DNA of 64,000 nucleotides from Apostichopus japonicus (taxonomy: Eukaryota > Echinodermata > Holothuroidea > Aspidochirotida > Stichopodidae). The notes beneath the pieces were generated by a model that was given only the letters and a program-made list of their open reading frames with translations, had not been told where the DNA came from and did no database searches. Location: NCBI RefSeq assembly GCF_037975245.1, contig NC_092579.1:11516678-11580677 (forward strand), written 5' to 3'. Each line of letters begins with the position of its first letter. The first letter of the stretch is position 1. Positions 1-11,160 of the stretch are shown piece by piece. The position numbers were made by a program, and so were the translations under genes.

Positions 1-320
1 ATTTACCCAAAGTTTATGATTTTGTTATACCTAACGGTTGGTTCAAAAGCTTCATACCTTAACCTCTTTACCTCTACTATGCAAACTTTAAATGATATAC
101 CAATAACCTTGCAACTCATTTTTGTGTGGGACTTTTTAACTTTATTTAATATATGGCAAAATGAAGTAAGTCTTTGTTGTATCATTACTGTAATTGCTCA
201 CTCGTGTGGAGCTGTAGGTTCTCTCATAGCCGTCAGCGTAATAATCGCTCTACAGCCCGCACCAGTTAGCCTGAATGGAGTGTGACTATGACTCTTTATA
301 AGTACAATAAAGAACCAGCT

Positions 321-536
321 TGCCAATTGGAAGCCCTATTGACTTACACACTGAATCACCAAAGTAATTTGGTCTCTAAGTCTAGATTGATGCCCTTACT
401 AGCTAAAAGCTATAGCCTATCACTGGATAGCTGACAAGTTGGCCTTTCATAACACCATCAAGGTTTTGTATCATGACCGTGCGTAGTTTTTTGCTACCAG
501 AGCCTGAAGTTTTCGTCACTTGTAAGCAAACCTTTT
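321..536 (+). repeat. Unclassified interspersed repeat, copy A
   Basis: This stretch is closely similar to 30543-30750 in a CEP112 intron. Shared blocks include TTGACTTACA..CTGAATCAC, GGTCTCTAAG, GGATAGCTGACAAGTTGGCC and CCTGAAGTTTTCGTCACTTG. The two copies are in the same orientation and differ by scattered substitutions and small gaps. No tRNA boxes, inverted ends or coding frame are visible, so I cannot name the class. Confidence 0.7.
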
Positions 537-805
537 CACTCAGGAGTAAACAATTTTCGTACGCTGCCCCTGGGAGGTTTAAAGGGGTCTACAATTGCCT
601 TAATTGACCTATTTTGTTGCACCACGTGTACTTCCAATCATGCTCTGCAACATGCAAGCCACAAGAAACCGATTCTGATTGATAACATATCACCAAAAAT
701 ATGTTTTCCTACTGAATTTTGGCACTTTTCCTGATAGGAGAACACCCGGGCGGATTGGTATAGACTCTAATATTAGTATGCCACCTGCAGAAGATAGATC
801 ACATC

Positions 806-1175
806 CAGTGGCGTAGGGAGGTACTTTTGAGTGGGGGGGGGGGCTGAAGACTGATGGCCGGCCTGGTGGAGGGGTCTAAGGGGAGGGGGTGTCCCCTTTG
901 GATTTTTTTGTATTTCCAGGTGGCCTCAGATGCAGTTTGGTGCAATATAACACACTTAAACACCCACTCCATTTGTAAATAATTTTGCATTTTCACCTGG
1001 CCTTAGATGCAATTTTGTGCTCCAAATGAGATTTTTTTTCTCATTTGGAAATGAAAAAGGGATTTTCTGACTTGCGAAGCGGGGGGGAGGGTGGAATGAT
1101 ACTTCCGCCCCTCCATATTTTGCACTGGGGGGGGGGGGGGCTGGCGCCCCGGTTCCCCCGGTTCCTACGCCCTTG
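806..1175. mobile_element. hAT-like non-autonomous element (MITE) with 8-bp target duplication
   Basis: The element begins CAGTGGCGTAGG and ends with the inverse of CAAGGGCGTAGG, so it has terminal inverted repeats starting with CA. The flanks are ATCACATC (798-805) and AACACATC (1176-1183), an 8-bp target duplication with one change. Eight-base duplications and CA..TG ends are typical of hAT transposons. It carries G-runs and no transposase frame. The element at 1673-1965 is a related copy in inverted orientation. The superfamily is inferred from ends and duplication length only. Confidence 0.82.
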
Positions 1176-1672
1176 AACACATCCATTTCTTGCAGCCATT
1201 TCATAATCACAAAATCTTGTAACATTTTGAAACACACTTCAACTGAAGTGCATGTTCAACTCTTTCGCTTTTTTTTAATCTTTCCATGAAAGTAGTATAT
1301 CCATTTAAAGAGGATTTCAAAGACATGAAGGGTACCTCTCCTGTAGTTAAGCCTGAGGCACTGCATCTAACCATATATCAGTACAGTCACTTTGATATGG
1401 ACGTATTTTACTTCTACTTTAACAGATTTCAGTTGAATTACTTTGAACAGTGCTTAATATCCCATGACTATAAGTAAACGAGGATAGCAGTTCAAAATAT
1501 CCCCAACACTTTTGTCATGCAGCCTGAGTTTTTCTATTACTCTGCAACGGTATTGGACTCTGCAACGATACTGAAAGGCTCAAGGTTATATTTCATCCAC
1601 TCTGTCATGATCCTCCATGCCTCCTCCATTAATGCTGAAGAGAAACAAGATGACATATTACAGCTGAAATAG

Positions 1673-1965
1673 CAAGGGCGTAGGAACCGGGGGCTGGTGG
1701 GCGCCAGCCCCCCCCCCAGTGAAAAATATGGGGGCGGAAGTATCATTCCGTCCCCCCCCCTTTATCATTTCTCAATAATGAAAAATTATTTACAAAATGG
1801 AGTGGGTGTTGAAGTGTGCTATATTGCACCAAATTGCATCTGAAGCCACCTGGAAATGCAAAAAATGTCCAAAGGGGAGGGGGACACCCCCTCCCCTTAG
1901 ACCCCTCTCCCAGGCCGGCAATCAGTCTTCAGCCCCCCACTCAAAAGTACCTTCCTACGCCACTG
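1673..1965. mobile_element. hAT-like MITE, same family as 806-1175, inverted
   Basis: The ends CAAGGGCGTAGG and the inverse of CAGTGGCGTAGG match those of the 806-1175 element in swapped order. Flanks TGAAATAG (1665-1672) and TGGAATAG (1966-1973) form an 8-bp target duplication with one mismatch. Internal blocks, including the text around TTGCACCAAATTGCATCTG and the G-rich AAAGGGGAGGGGG block, are shared with the first copy. No coding capacity is seen. Confidence 0.82.
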
Positions 1966-1973
1966 TGGAATAG

Positions 1974-2730
1974 TTATTTATTTCTGAAACTAACACATAA
2001 GCCGGTCACATTTATCAGAAAATCAAAATCAATTCAAACGTTCTCCATGCACGTTTAAATACTTCAAGTTACCATTATTCAAATGGAAAGCATTTTGGCA
2101 TGTAACCATTTTGCTGATTGTCTGCAACCACTTCCTACTACATCTGTGGCAAATTATCCACATACTCTTGATTTGTATTAAAATTTAACGTATTCCCAGA
2201 CAACTTGCAAAAGACATTATCTGGATAACATTTATGCGAACAGGAACCTCAGTATAGTTCAACAAACTATTACAGCTCATCAGCCACTTCAATGCCAATC
2301 GTATATCTTTTGTCTGATTTGAACAATGGCAATGCAGTTCCTTTACCATGAATAGGCCACTTTTTATATCAGCTAATGTAGAGAATAGTTAAAATATTTA
2401 AAAAATTCCAGTTTAAGTAATGCATGTCCTTGATAGCAGTTTGAATTCTCTCAGTCTCAGCAATTGATGTGTACATTTGGTGGAAAAAACAAGAAAATGG
2501 AGACTTAGTATGATAACCTGCAATCTAAGAGTAGTACTAGGTAAGTTTTGTAACCACTGTGGGTTACTGCAGTCAAATGGTTACTATCAAGTCTGTAAAA
2601 GATTGGCAAACAGTTGGCTGTTTCTAAATTTAGTTGCTCTCTGCTTTCATTGAACTGTAAATTTACAATCATAGATTTCACTTATCGTTATTTGCAGAGA
2701 CGTTTTAATGTCTTTCTTAATTACCTTCCA
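1974..2730. other. No gene seen
   Basis: AT-rich DNA with no open frame that resembles a known protein, no splice-bounded coding block and no clear repeat, lying between the second MITE and the tandem array. Confidence 0.5.
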
Positions 2731-3345
2731 ACCTAAGCAGTAGTATGACTAAACTATTGTTACTTGGTAAGTGTGGCACTATACCCGGTGTGCTAGGTTG
2801 GCTTGATTTGACCTGTACGCATAGTCCCAGCCCACAATACCAACTTAAGCAGTAGTATGAGTAGACTATTGTTACTTGGTAAGTGTGGCACTATACCCGG
2901 TGTACGAGGTTTGGCTTGATTTGACCTGTACGCATAGTCCAAGCCCACAATACCAACTTAAACAGTAGTATGAGTAGACTATTGTTACTTGGTAAGTGAG
3001 ACAGCACCCGGTGTGCAAGGTTTGGCTTGATTTGACTTGGATGCATAGTCCCAGCCCACAACACCAACTTAAACAGTAGTATGACTAGACTATTGTTACT
3101 TGGTAGGTGTGACACCACCCGGTGTGCAAGGTTTGGCTTGATTTGACCTGTATGCATAGTCCCAGTCCACAACACCAACTTAAACAGTAGTGTGAGTAGA
3201 CTATTGTTACTTGGTAAGTGTGACACCACCCGGTGTGCAAGGTTTGGCTTAATTTGACCTGTATGCATAGTCCCAGTCCACAACACCAACTTAAACAGAA
3301 GTGTGACTAGACTATTGTTACTTGGTAGGTGTGGCACCGCCATTG
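2731..3345. repeat. 111-113 bp tandem array, about 5.5 copies
   Basis: The phrase AACTTAA(A/G)CAGTAGT recurs at 2842, 2955, 3066, 3177 and 3288, with a diverged first copy near 2732. Spacing is 113, 111, 111 and 111 bases. Each unit also holds GACTATTGTTACTTGGTA and a CCCGGTGTGC(A/T)AGGT block. Because 111 is 37 codons, the minus strand stays open across several units; I take that as a side effect of unit length, not a gene. Confidence 0.9.
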
Positions 3346-3836
3346 AAGGATATCAGTGTCGGCATAAACATTTAAACATAATCAAAATTTAGCTATCATT
3401 GTTAACGCCACCCTTTATTCTTGCTCGATCACCAAAACGGGTATTGTCTAGTTAAAAGCCCTTGTTGTTTATAGAAATAACTTACATGATCAGGAATTCT
3501 GGAAGCTTCTCTATATTAGAAAATTCAACTCTGAATGGTTTCAGCAATATTAGCATTCTTGTAAAACGTCGATCCATTGCACAGTATAGTTTCCATTTTG
3601 TAAACAACTTCAACATAATAAGTATAGTTGTCTGACTGATATATATCGAAATTATAAGAAAGGGCAAACTTGTACTCACTTCAATTCATCGTTACAGTCA
3701 TGTATGCAACGCACATGTGAACTAAAATTCTCCTATCAGGTGGAGTGCAAGAATGTTTCTCTGGGAAGCTCTCTACAGCTGTCTTGCTTTTTTCATCCAT
3801 ATGATGTATGGTGTCTAGAACATTCTGCAATCAAAT

Positions 3837-5717
3837 CAGTGGCGGAGATTTCTTGTCAGAAGTGGGGGGGTTGCAGGCCAAGTGGAGCGCCACCATAAGT
3901 TGGCGCGAAGTGCACAAGAATTTTTTGGCGAATAGTGCCTCCCAGATTGCAGTAAATGGCACCACCCAGGCCTTGAAAAGCTGCATTTAACCAGCGGCGT
4001 ATGCAGGATTTTCTAACCCGGGGGGGGGGGGCGTATTACTATCTAAGCGGAGCGCCACCATTGGTTGGCGCGCAGCGTACAAGCAAATTTCTGGTTTTGG
4101 TGCCCCCAGATCACCGGAAATGGCACTTCTCGGGCTTGAAACTGACCAACCATATGTACACTTTTGCCTGAGAACCAAGTTTTTTCCAAATACTTTTTTT
4201 CTCATCTATAACTTCGTCACCAGTCACACATCATGTTCGACTTCATCACATATCCTGTGGATCATTGCTTTTGTAGGTGATTCTTCATCGCGGCCCACAA
4301 CATCCGTCAGCCCCACTGTTCAGAATTTGAAAATTCACAATTCTCGTGAATAAATTCACTTCAAAACACACCCATAATGTTGCACAAAATATCACCTATG
4401 GACAACCGATATAGAAAAGCCTCATTCAAACCCTAACAGACGGGTCAAAATTGCACGAGTATGATGAAGTATGATGAAGAATGTTGGTTAGGGAATTTTC
4501 GAAAATTCAGACCACTACTAAAAAATTTCGTTGAAGGAAATAAAAATATACAAGATATTTCCGAAACCGAACACTACACACATCGACAGTTTTGAGCATG
4601 GGCGCAGATCAGTCTTGAATAATGGTGGGGACGCGTGTCTGTCAAGTTCTATGACACTATCTAAGCGGAGCGCGACCATGGGTTCGCGCGTAGCGTACGA
4701 TTTTTTTTGGGCAAATATACCTCCCAGATCGCCGGAAATAACACTTCCCAGACCTAATCATGCTCCTAAACCTCCTTAAGTTTTAGATCTCATGGCTTAG
4801 AAATTTAGTTTGGAGAAATACATGGGCGTCTGCAGAAAGAAAATCAGGGGACAAATAATCCAAGTAGACTTTGTATATACGATGGGTCTGGGGTCCTCTC
4901 CCAGAAAACAAATATAGACTGCCGCAAATGCGATTTCCGTCCTATATTTAACAATTGTGGATAAAATACAATAAAATGAGAACTGCTGCATGTCATTTGC
5001 ACAATGCTGGATCAAACTGCGCCAAGTTCAATACAGGGGAACTTGAAATGCAGCTATTGGTCAAGACAAATTGGTGGGGACACGGTATATCATGTCCCCA
5101 CACTACTGAAAAAGTTGGTGGGGACGCGTCCCGCTGTCCTCACCAGGATCTGTGCCCATGGTTTGGAGGCTGTTTATCGTGGAACGCCATTTTCATGCTC
5201 AATGATATGATGTGATATCTGCTGTTTGCTTTACAAATTCGAATAATTTTGTCACTGTTCCTCTTTCTCTTCCCGTTTTCTTGCCGTATTTTCTACTCCA
5301 TCCTTTTCTCCTTTTCTCTCTTTCTTCTTTTTCTTTTCCTTCCTTCACCTCGTTGAAGTTGGCAAGTGTATACAGTTCCAAAGCTATTCAACAGCAACAA
5401 AACGTTATTTTGTGTATGTCTGTTGTGGGGTGAAGTTAGCGCTATGAGCTACAAGTTCTAATGCGCAAGGTGGGGGAAAGGGGCTAGAAATAATGTGTGG
5501 GTCAATTCTAACTCGGTTTTCGGTCGTTAATTGTTGATGTAGCCTACCAGGTAAAAAGTTGAAATGACTTTAACAATTTCAAATTTAATAATTTGATTTA
5601 TTACGCCATTTGGAGCACATAACATTGCTGGGGGTTGATTGTGTGGGCCAACCCCCCTCTTCAAAAAGTGGGGGGGTTAAAACCCCCCCCCCCAACCCCC
5701 ATGTTTCTCCGCCACTG
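3837..5717. mobile_element. 1.9-kb hAT-like non-autonomous element with exact target duplication
   Basis: The ends CAGTGGCGGAGA and its inverse TCTCCGCCACTG are perfect. Both flanks are AATCAAAT (3829-3836 and 5718-5725), an exact 8-bp target duplication. Inside is a module with GTGGAGCGCCACC near 3881, repeated with changes near 4045 (GCGGAGCGCCACC) and inside the nested element near 4667. No transposase-like frame is visible over 1.88 kb, so it must have been mobilised by another copy. It carries a nested element at 4597-5160. Confidence 0.85.
4597..5160. mobile_element. Nested hAT-like element inside 3837-5717
   Basis: Ends are CATGGGCGCAGATC and the inverse of CATGGGCACAGATC. Flanks GTTTTGAG (4589-4596) and GTTTGGAG (5161-5168) are an 8-bp duplication with one change. 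Similar ends occur in the element at 19511-20358 (CATGGGCGGCGATCC), so this is a family. It sits wholly inside the larger element and therefore inserted later. Confidence 0.8.
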
Positions 5718-5725
5718 AATCAAAT

Positions 5726-6998
5726 CCATTCAAAATATTTAGATCTATATTAATTAGTAATATTAATTTAAATTTCAAAACATTTACATTCTGTATGAAA
5801 AGGACATATACTGGATGGACAATATTGTCATTGTTCAAAATACTATACTATGTATCCTTGTAGGTTACCAACTCCTCTCTTTTCATGGGTTGAAATATTC
5901 TTGTTGGCGCGAGAGACCGTCAAGCATCGATTTCGTTCACCCCTATTTCATTCATCCAACCGGTTGGGTATACACCGTATTACCAACTTGTTGGTCAAGT
6001 TTTTACCAGTCTGCATTTTGGATTTAAACCAAGTTGACTGTTTCTAGAGTGTAATTAGAGATTTTGAAAAGTATTTGCCACTTCAGATGTCATCACATAC
6101 CCACCACTGTATAACACTGTTAACATAGGTTAAATTCGAATCACTAGTAATACTGACGTATGAAGGAATCTCTGATCTAATAAATCCACAAAATAGAACA
6201 TTATTTGATATCCGACAAAAAGCGCAAATAAATTAGAATGTAAACATGGGAGGAAACATCCATGTTATACTATTTTCTTACGTGGTATTTTCTTTTCAAA
6301 CCTGTAACGATTAAAACTAGTAATTTTCTTGTTTGTTTATTTTAAATTATAGTTGTATATTATGATTAATGAACAGATGGTTGGGTGGAAGGTGCAATCG
6401 GGAATGGGTTTAGGGTGAAATATCTCCCTTCACTCTTAATTTGGCGAGTTTATTGTCCTGTCGATAGATTAAGAGGTTCCCCAATTCTTGGTTCACGGAG
6501 CCATTTCTCCCTCTCCTGTCAGTCGATAGGGTTGTCAATGTTACGTCGTTGTCAATGAACTAATTCTGTCACAAATTACTAAATATAATAAAAAGAATAA
6601 TCACGTATCGTGCTTTTCTTGTTATTTATGTGAAAGGACACGTGTGTGGTACTAAGTATGTTGATGCGGTACTAAGTAAGGTAGGGCTGAGTGCAAACAT
6701 CTAAGGGTAACTAAATATCCACATGAACCGTTTAATGGTCTCGTTGTTTCAGCATTGAATATGTACTTCGTGGACAAATGTTAACAATTCAACGGATGGT
6801 GGGTTATATGATGTTGATATGTGATGCGTGTGTTTCCTGTCTGCTACAATAAATATGAATACGGTAACCCGTCGAGTACAAATAATATACGTCAATGATA
6901 AGTCCTCGCGTCATTAGAGATAATATGAGGAAAGTACAGTATAACTCCAAACTTAACTTTGTCTCTAATTTCTTCTTTTCCCATCTCCTTCTTTCCAG
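5726..6998. other. Probable intron upstream of the P2X7-type exon; no coding exon found
   Basis: AT-rich sequence ending in a pyrimidine-rich tract and the AG acceptor at 6997-6998. I looked for earlier exons of a P2X channel (extracellular cysteines, membrane segments) and did not recognise any here. Confidence 0.45.
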
Positions 6999-7610
6999 AT
7001 ACCTGCTGATAGCGAAAGTGTCCTACAACTAAGGAATTCTCGTCGAACAATAGATGAGACCGTCACCATTAACAATCAAACCTACAGTTTCGTCAGTTCA
7101 AATGATACTTTGAATCAATATGATGAAATCAAATCGGAAGATGCTGTCAGCCTCGAAGACGAGACAAAGCTTCCCGAGGCCGAGAGAAGCGGCGCCTCGA
7201 ATGTCGACTATCGAAGGAAGTCTTCAGCGAAACTTTCCAATAGCAATTTAATTGAGAGAACACCTAAATGGTGTCGATGTGGTTCATGTCCAGAGACGAA
7301 TAGTCATCTCGAACAGCTTTGTTGCAGAAGATCACACGGTGTGTGTATAACGAACGACACCCTCTTTGAACAGTTAGTAACGGACATGAACACCTTGAAA
7401 GCAGCAATAAGTCAATGGTATGGCCCAGAATACCAAAAGGATTTCACGTCTAGATTCTACAGACAGATAGCATATAACGAGTATGTTCACTGGCAGTTAG
7501 GCCATGGACAACGAAGCAATCGAGTTATAGTACCCGCGTGTGTTGTAAAGAGCGTAAGGTTGAAATACCCTGACGTAGAATACACGGGATTCGTTATTCC
7601 CAGGGTCTAG
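6999..7610 (+). CDS. Last exon of a protein with a P2X7-type C-terminal (ballast) domain
   Basis: The exon follows the acceptor CTTTCCAG and reads in phase 0 for 203 codons to a TAG at 7608. Its first about 90 residues are acidic, low-complexity linker. From residue 91 comes WCRCGSC, then a CC pair near 110, and at the end a YRQIAYNEYVHWQLGHG block, RVIVPACVVKSVRLKYP and a terminal YTGF. These match the order of motifs in the intracellular cysteine-rich domain of P2X7 receptors (Cys-rich entry, R-Y-A-Y-R/N, NRRVIPSCVV, YTGF). In vertebrates this domain binds zinc and a guanine nucleotide under the channel. In marine invertebrates the domain also occurs in proteins without a channel. The upstream exons are not seen, so I cannot say whether this is a true ATP-gated channel. 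Confidence 0.85.
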   Translation: MPADSESVLQLRNSRRTIDETVTINNQTYSFVSSNDTLNQYDEIKSEDAVSLEDETKLPEAERSGASNVDYRRKSSAKLSNSNLIERTPKWCRCGSCPETNSHLEQLCCRRSHGVCITNDTLFEQLVTDMNTLKAAISQWYGPEYQKDFTSRFYRQIAYNEYVHWQLGHGQRSNRVIVPACVVKSVRLKYPDVEYTGFVIPRV

Positions 7611-7742
7611 ACATCCTTGAAAAAATGACTTTCGTCCCTTTACAGTTACGATGTACAGTGGATTAGAAAGCTTCCAAAAAGTTGGCGGAAGACATCCAGC
7701 GGGTTTTGGATGATTTCCCCGGAAGACGCCCTTCTTTTGAAG

Positions 7743-7748
7743 AATAAA
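7743..7748 (+). terminator. Poly(A) signal of the P2X7-domain gene
   Basis: AATAAA lies 133 bases after the stop codon, a normal 3' UTR distance. Confidence 0.6.
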
Positions 7749-7759
7749 AAATAACGTTT

Positions 7760-8712
7760 TCAGTTACTTAGGCAATTTTATGTATATTATCAAATTGTTT
7801 TTTATAATACCCAGTGACGAAAATTCAAGGATTATGAAGTATATGAAATAGCAAGTTTGATCACTTGTTTGCGTGACACTCACTTTGCTTCTTAACAAGG
7901 ATTCAGTTCAATGATCCAAAGATGCCGTGGGATTATTCCTTGTTTGTTTGTTGCAGGATTGTAGAAAAGAATTCTGCTCTCACTTTTCAAATTACGGAAG
8001 CGGTAGGTGCCATCATTTTTCGAGCACAATTCCTTTTGTAGATAATTTGGAAGAAAAAGCAAAAGATGAATGTTTGGTTACCTTTCATAAAAGACAAAAA
8101 CTTGTTTATATAAGTGCAATAAATTTATGCCATGGGAGCCAGAACTTTTCCCATTAATCCCCAGTCACGTTGCTTGAATGAATTTATTTTTTGCAGCCAA
8201 AAATCCTCTTTAAGGAAATGATTCATGTTATTTCCTGGAGGACTTGTCTTCTTAATGTTTGAAAACAAAGATGCAATATTTCACCATAAATGAAATGTTT
8301 GATTAAATGAAACATTTTGACAGGCTAAGCACTAAATTTATTCCCCGGATTAGACCACAGTATAGGTAAAAAGGGATCGCAGAATGGCAAATGTTATTCA
8401 AAAGGTTAATTTTTATTGTAATCTTCTCATTGTTTTGTCTTTGTAACTTGATACATTTTGAACGTTTGTCTATAGCTGCCAAAAGTTCTCTGTTTTCAGA
8501 ATTTCATCAAATTACTACTCTGTTCCCTCTGCGAGGAAATGAGTTAAAATATTGTAAAACGAATCTAAAACAATTTTCTGAACGATAAATAAGAGAAATA
8601 AAGTTGAATTGAACTTAGTTGTGGTTTAACCAATTACAATCATATTTTGAGTACTACTCGATAGATCTGGTAAAACAATCTATACCATAAGCAGAAAGGA
8701 AAACAATTAGTG
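7760..8712. other. No gene seen
   Basis: AT-rich intergenic DNA. Short open frames are present but show no domain-like composition and no paired splice sites. Confidence 0.5.
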
Positions 8713-8720
8713 CTTTAAGT

Positions 8721-9261
8721 CAGGGGTTCCCTAACTGGGGTACATGAACCCCCGAGGGTGCGTGAGTCCATCCCAGGGGGTACATGAGACGTTTCTGAAA
8801 GTCAAACTAGAGTACTTTTTGCTGAACTGAAATCTCATATATCATATAATTTAGTAATTTACAAAAGTGGTACCTATCGACAAACTCTTTTCGCGTTCCA
8901 TACGCATATGTTGCCATAGTAGTACCGTATCGTGCATGTGATAAATAACTGAATTATTGAAACAGACACAGGCCGCATGACTTTTAATTTGGTAAAGTTG
9001 GTGTACGCGGCATGACAGTACGTCGTGAAGATAAAGAGCTGAGAAAGTAACTGAAAGGTTGGCCAAAGGAATTATTATTATTTGGGAAATTCCAGATGAC
9101 CTCCATTTTGCCCGACACAAAGCAAAGTTAGCATAAATTCATGCTTGAAAATTATAGTTAAATAATGACTCAGATCGTGTCTCGAAAAGTTGGGGGTTCG
9201 TGGACAACTCTGGCATCCACAGGGGAAGCCGGGGGGGGGGAATAAAGCTAGGGAAGCCCTG
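8721..9261. mobile_element. hAT-like element, CAGGGGTTCCCTAAC family, exact 8-bp duplication
   Basis: Both flanks read CTTTAAGT (8713-8720 and 9262-9269). The left end CAGGGGTTCCCTAAC pairs with the inverse right end CAGGGCTTCCCTAGC. The subterminal parts match the element at 44356-44699 in reverse orientation, including TCCATCCCAGGGGGT and TGAGACGTTTCTGAAAGTC. This copy has about 200 bases more internal sequence. No coding frame. Confidence 0.88.
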
Positions 9262-9269
9262 CTTTAAGT

Positions 9270-9859
9270 GGTCTACTGAATTGCCGTGATGACATCACAC
9301 ACTCTATTGTTTCCAGATGCGTTCACAAAATACCACCGAATTTGAAAACAAAATCGTATATCTTTGTCATACTATGCTAATGAATCGGTTTTATCTTTAG
9401 GGGGTAGAAACTCACCCGTATTGTTATTAATAACTCTTCGTCAGCTACTGGAATGTCCTTTTATAATACGTGAATGCATTTGGTAGTGTTACAGGTTAAA
9501 CAGAATAATACAATATGACGTATATTAGAAGTAACGTAGCCCCCCCCCCCCCCCCAAACAATTGTTTTGCCAATAAACCGAAAAAAGAGCATTATTTCTA
9601 TACATGGATACAAAAGCATAAACTATTAAAAGGTACTTCCCCCTGCTCGGCAAAGAATTACCCTTAAACGAACTAAGTTTGAATTTTCGGTAATAGTTTT
9701 GTCCAACCAAACATATCATTTCTGCATTCTTATTGAATATGAATGCAGTTCCACAGACGTACAGTCAACCGGCTCACACACTGCATATATGCAAATACAA
9801 TATGAAGAAAGAGACACCTAACCAACGGTGCAATATTTCAGTTTCTTTATTCTGAATAT
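9270..9859. other. No gene seen
   Basis: Non-coding, with a long C homopolymer at 9540-9556 that may be one end of another G-rich MITE; no second end was found. Confidence 0.4.
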
Positions 9860-11160
9860 CACAGTAAATTTTCAATAGGATGTTGTTATTGGATCCGATA
9901 CAAGCTCCATGACCTTTAGGTTATGTGTGATTCAGGACCTACAATTTACACCATATATCATATAACAATAAAGAATATATCAACAATAAAAATATAGCAG
10001 GGATATAAGGATTTTTAAAAGACATCTGATAAATATTCGAGTCAATCTTTTCATTTATTACTTCATTTTGTTTTAGTAAAAATATGATTTTAAAATATCA
10101 AAATAAATTTTCAATAGGATGTTGTTATTGGATTCGATACCAGCTCCATGACCTTTAGGTTATGTGTGATTCAGGACCTACAATTTACACCATATATAAT
10201 ATAACGATAAAAAATATATCAACAATAAAAATATAGCAGGGGTATAAGGATTTTTAAAAACATCTGCTAAATATTCGAGTCAATCTTTTCATTTATTTCT
10301 TCATTTTTTTTTAGTAAAAATATGATTTTAAAATATCAAAATAAATTTTCAATAGGATGTTGCGATAGTATCCTAAACATGCTCCATGACCTTAAGGTTA
10401 TGTGTGATTCAGGACCTAAAGTTTACACCATATATCATATAGCAATAAAGAATATATCAACAATCAAATTATAACAGGGATATAAGCTGGATTTTTAAAA
10501 GCATCTGCTAAATATTCGAGTCAATCTTTTCATTTATTTCTTCATTTTGTTTTAGTAAACATATGATTTTAAAATATCAAAATAAATTTTCAATAGGATG
10601 TTGCGATAGTATCCTAAACATGCTCCATGACCTTAAGGTTATGTGTGATTCAGGACCTAAAGTTTACACCATATATCATATAACAATAAAGAATATATCA
10701 ACAATCAAATTATAACAGGGATATAAGCTGGATTTTTAAAAGCATCTGCTAAATATTCGAGTCAATCTTTTCATTTATTTCTTCATTTTGTTTTAGTAAA
10801 CATATGATTTTAAAATATCAAAATAAATTTTCAATAGGATGTTGCGATAGTATCCTAAACATGCTCCATGACCTTAAGGTTATGTGTGATTCAGGACCTA
10901 AAATTTACACCATATATCATATAACAAGAATAAATCAACAAGAAACTTATAAAAGGAAAACAAAACTATTTCAGAACATCACTTGCAAAATATTCGAGTC
11001 ATTTGTCTTCCTTTCTTTTTTCATATTTTTTTAAAACAAATATGATTTTTAAATAACATAGCAATTTTTTCAATAGGATGTTGCGATATGAATCCGAAAA
11101 TAGCTCCATGACCAATTAACACCATATATCATATAACAAGAATAAATCAGCAAGATCATT
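9860..11160. repeat. About 240-bp tandem array, 5.5 copies
   Basis: AAATTTTCAATAGGATGTTG recurs at about 9866, 10105, 10343, 10584, 10825 and 11064, giving periods of 238-241. The units starting at 10343, 10584 and 10825 are almost identical, so part of the array spread recently, while the last unit is shortened and diverged. Units are AT-rich and contain the block GCTCCATGACCTTAAGG. No coding sequence. Confidence 0.92.

Noticed and set aside
2891-3343. A 150-residue repeat protein on the minus strand
   Set aside because: It is explained by the 111-bp tandem unit; no start context, splice sites or known domain.
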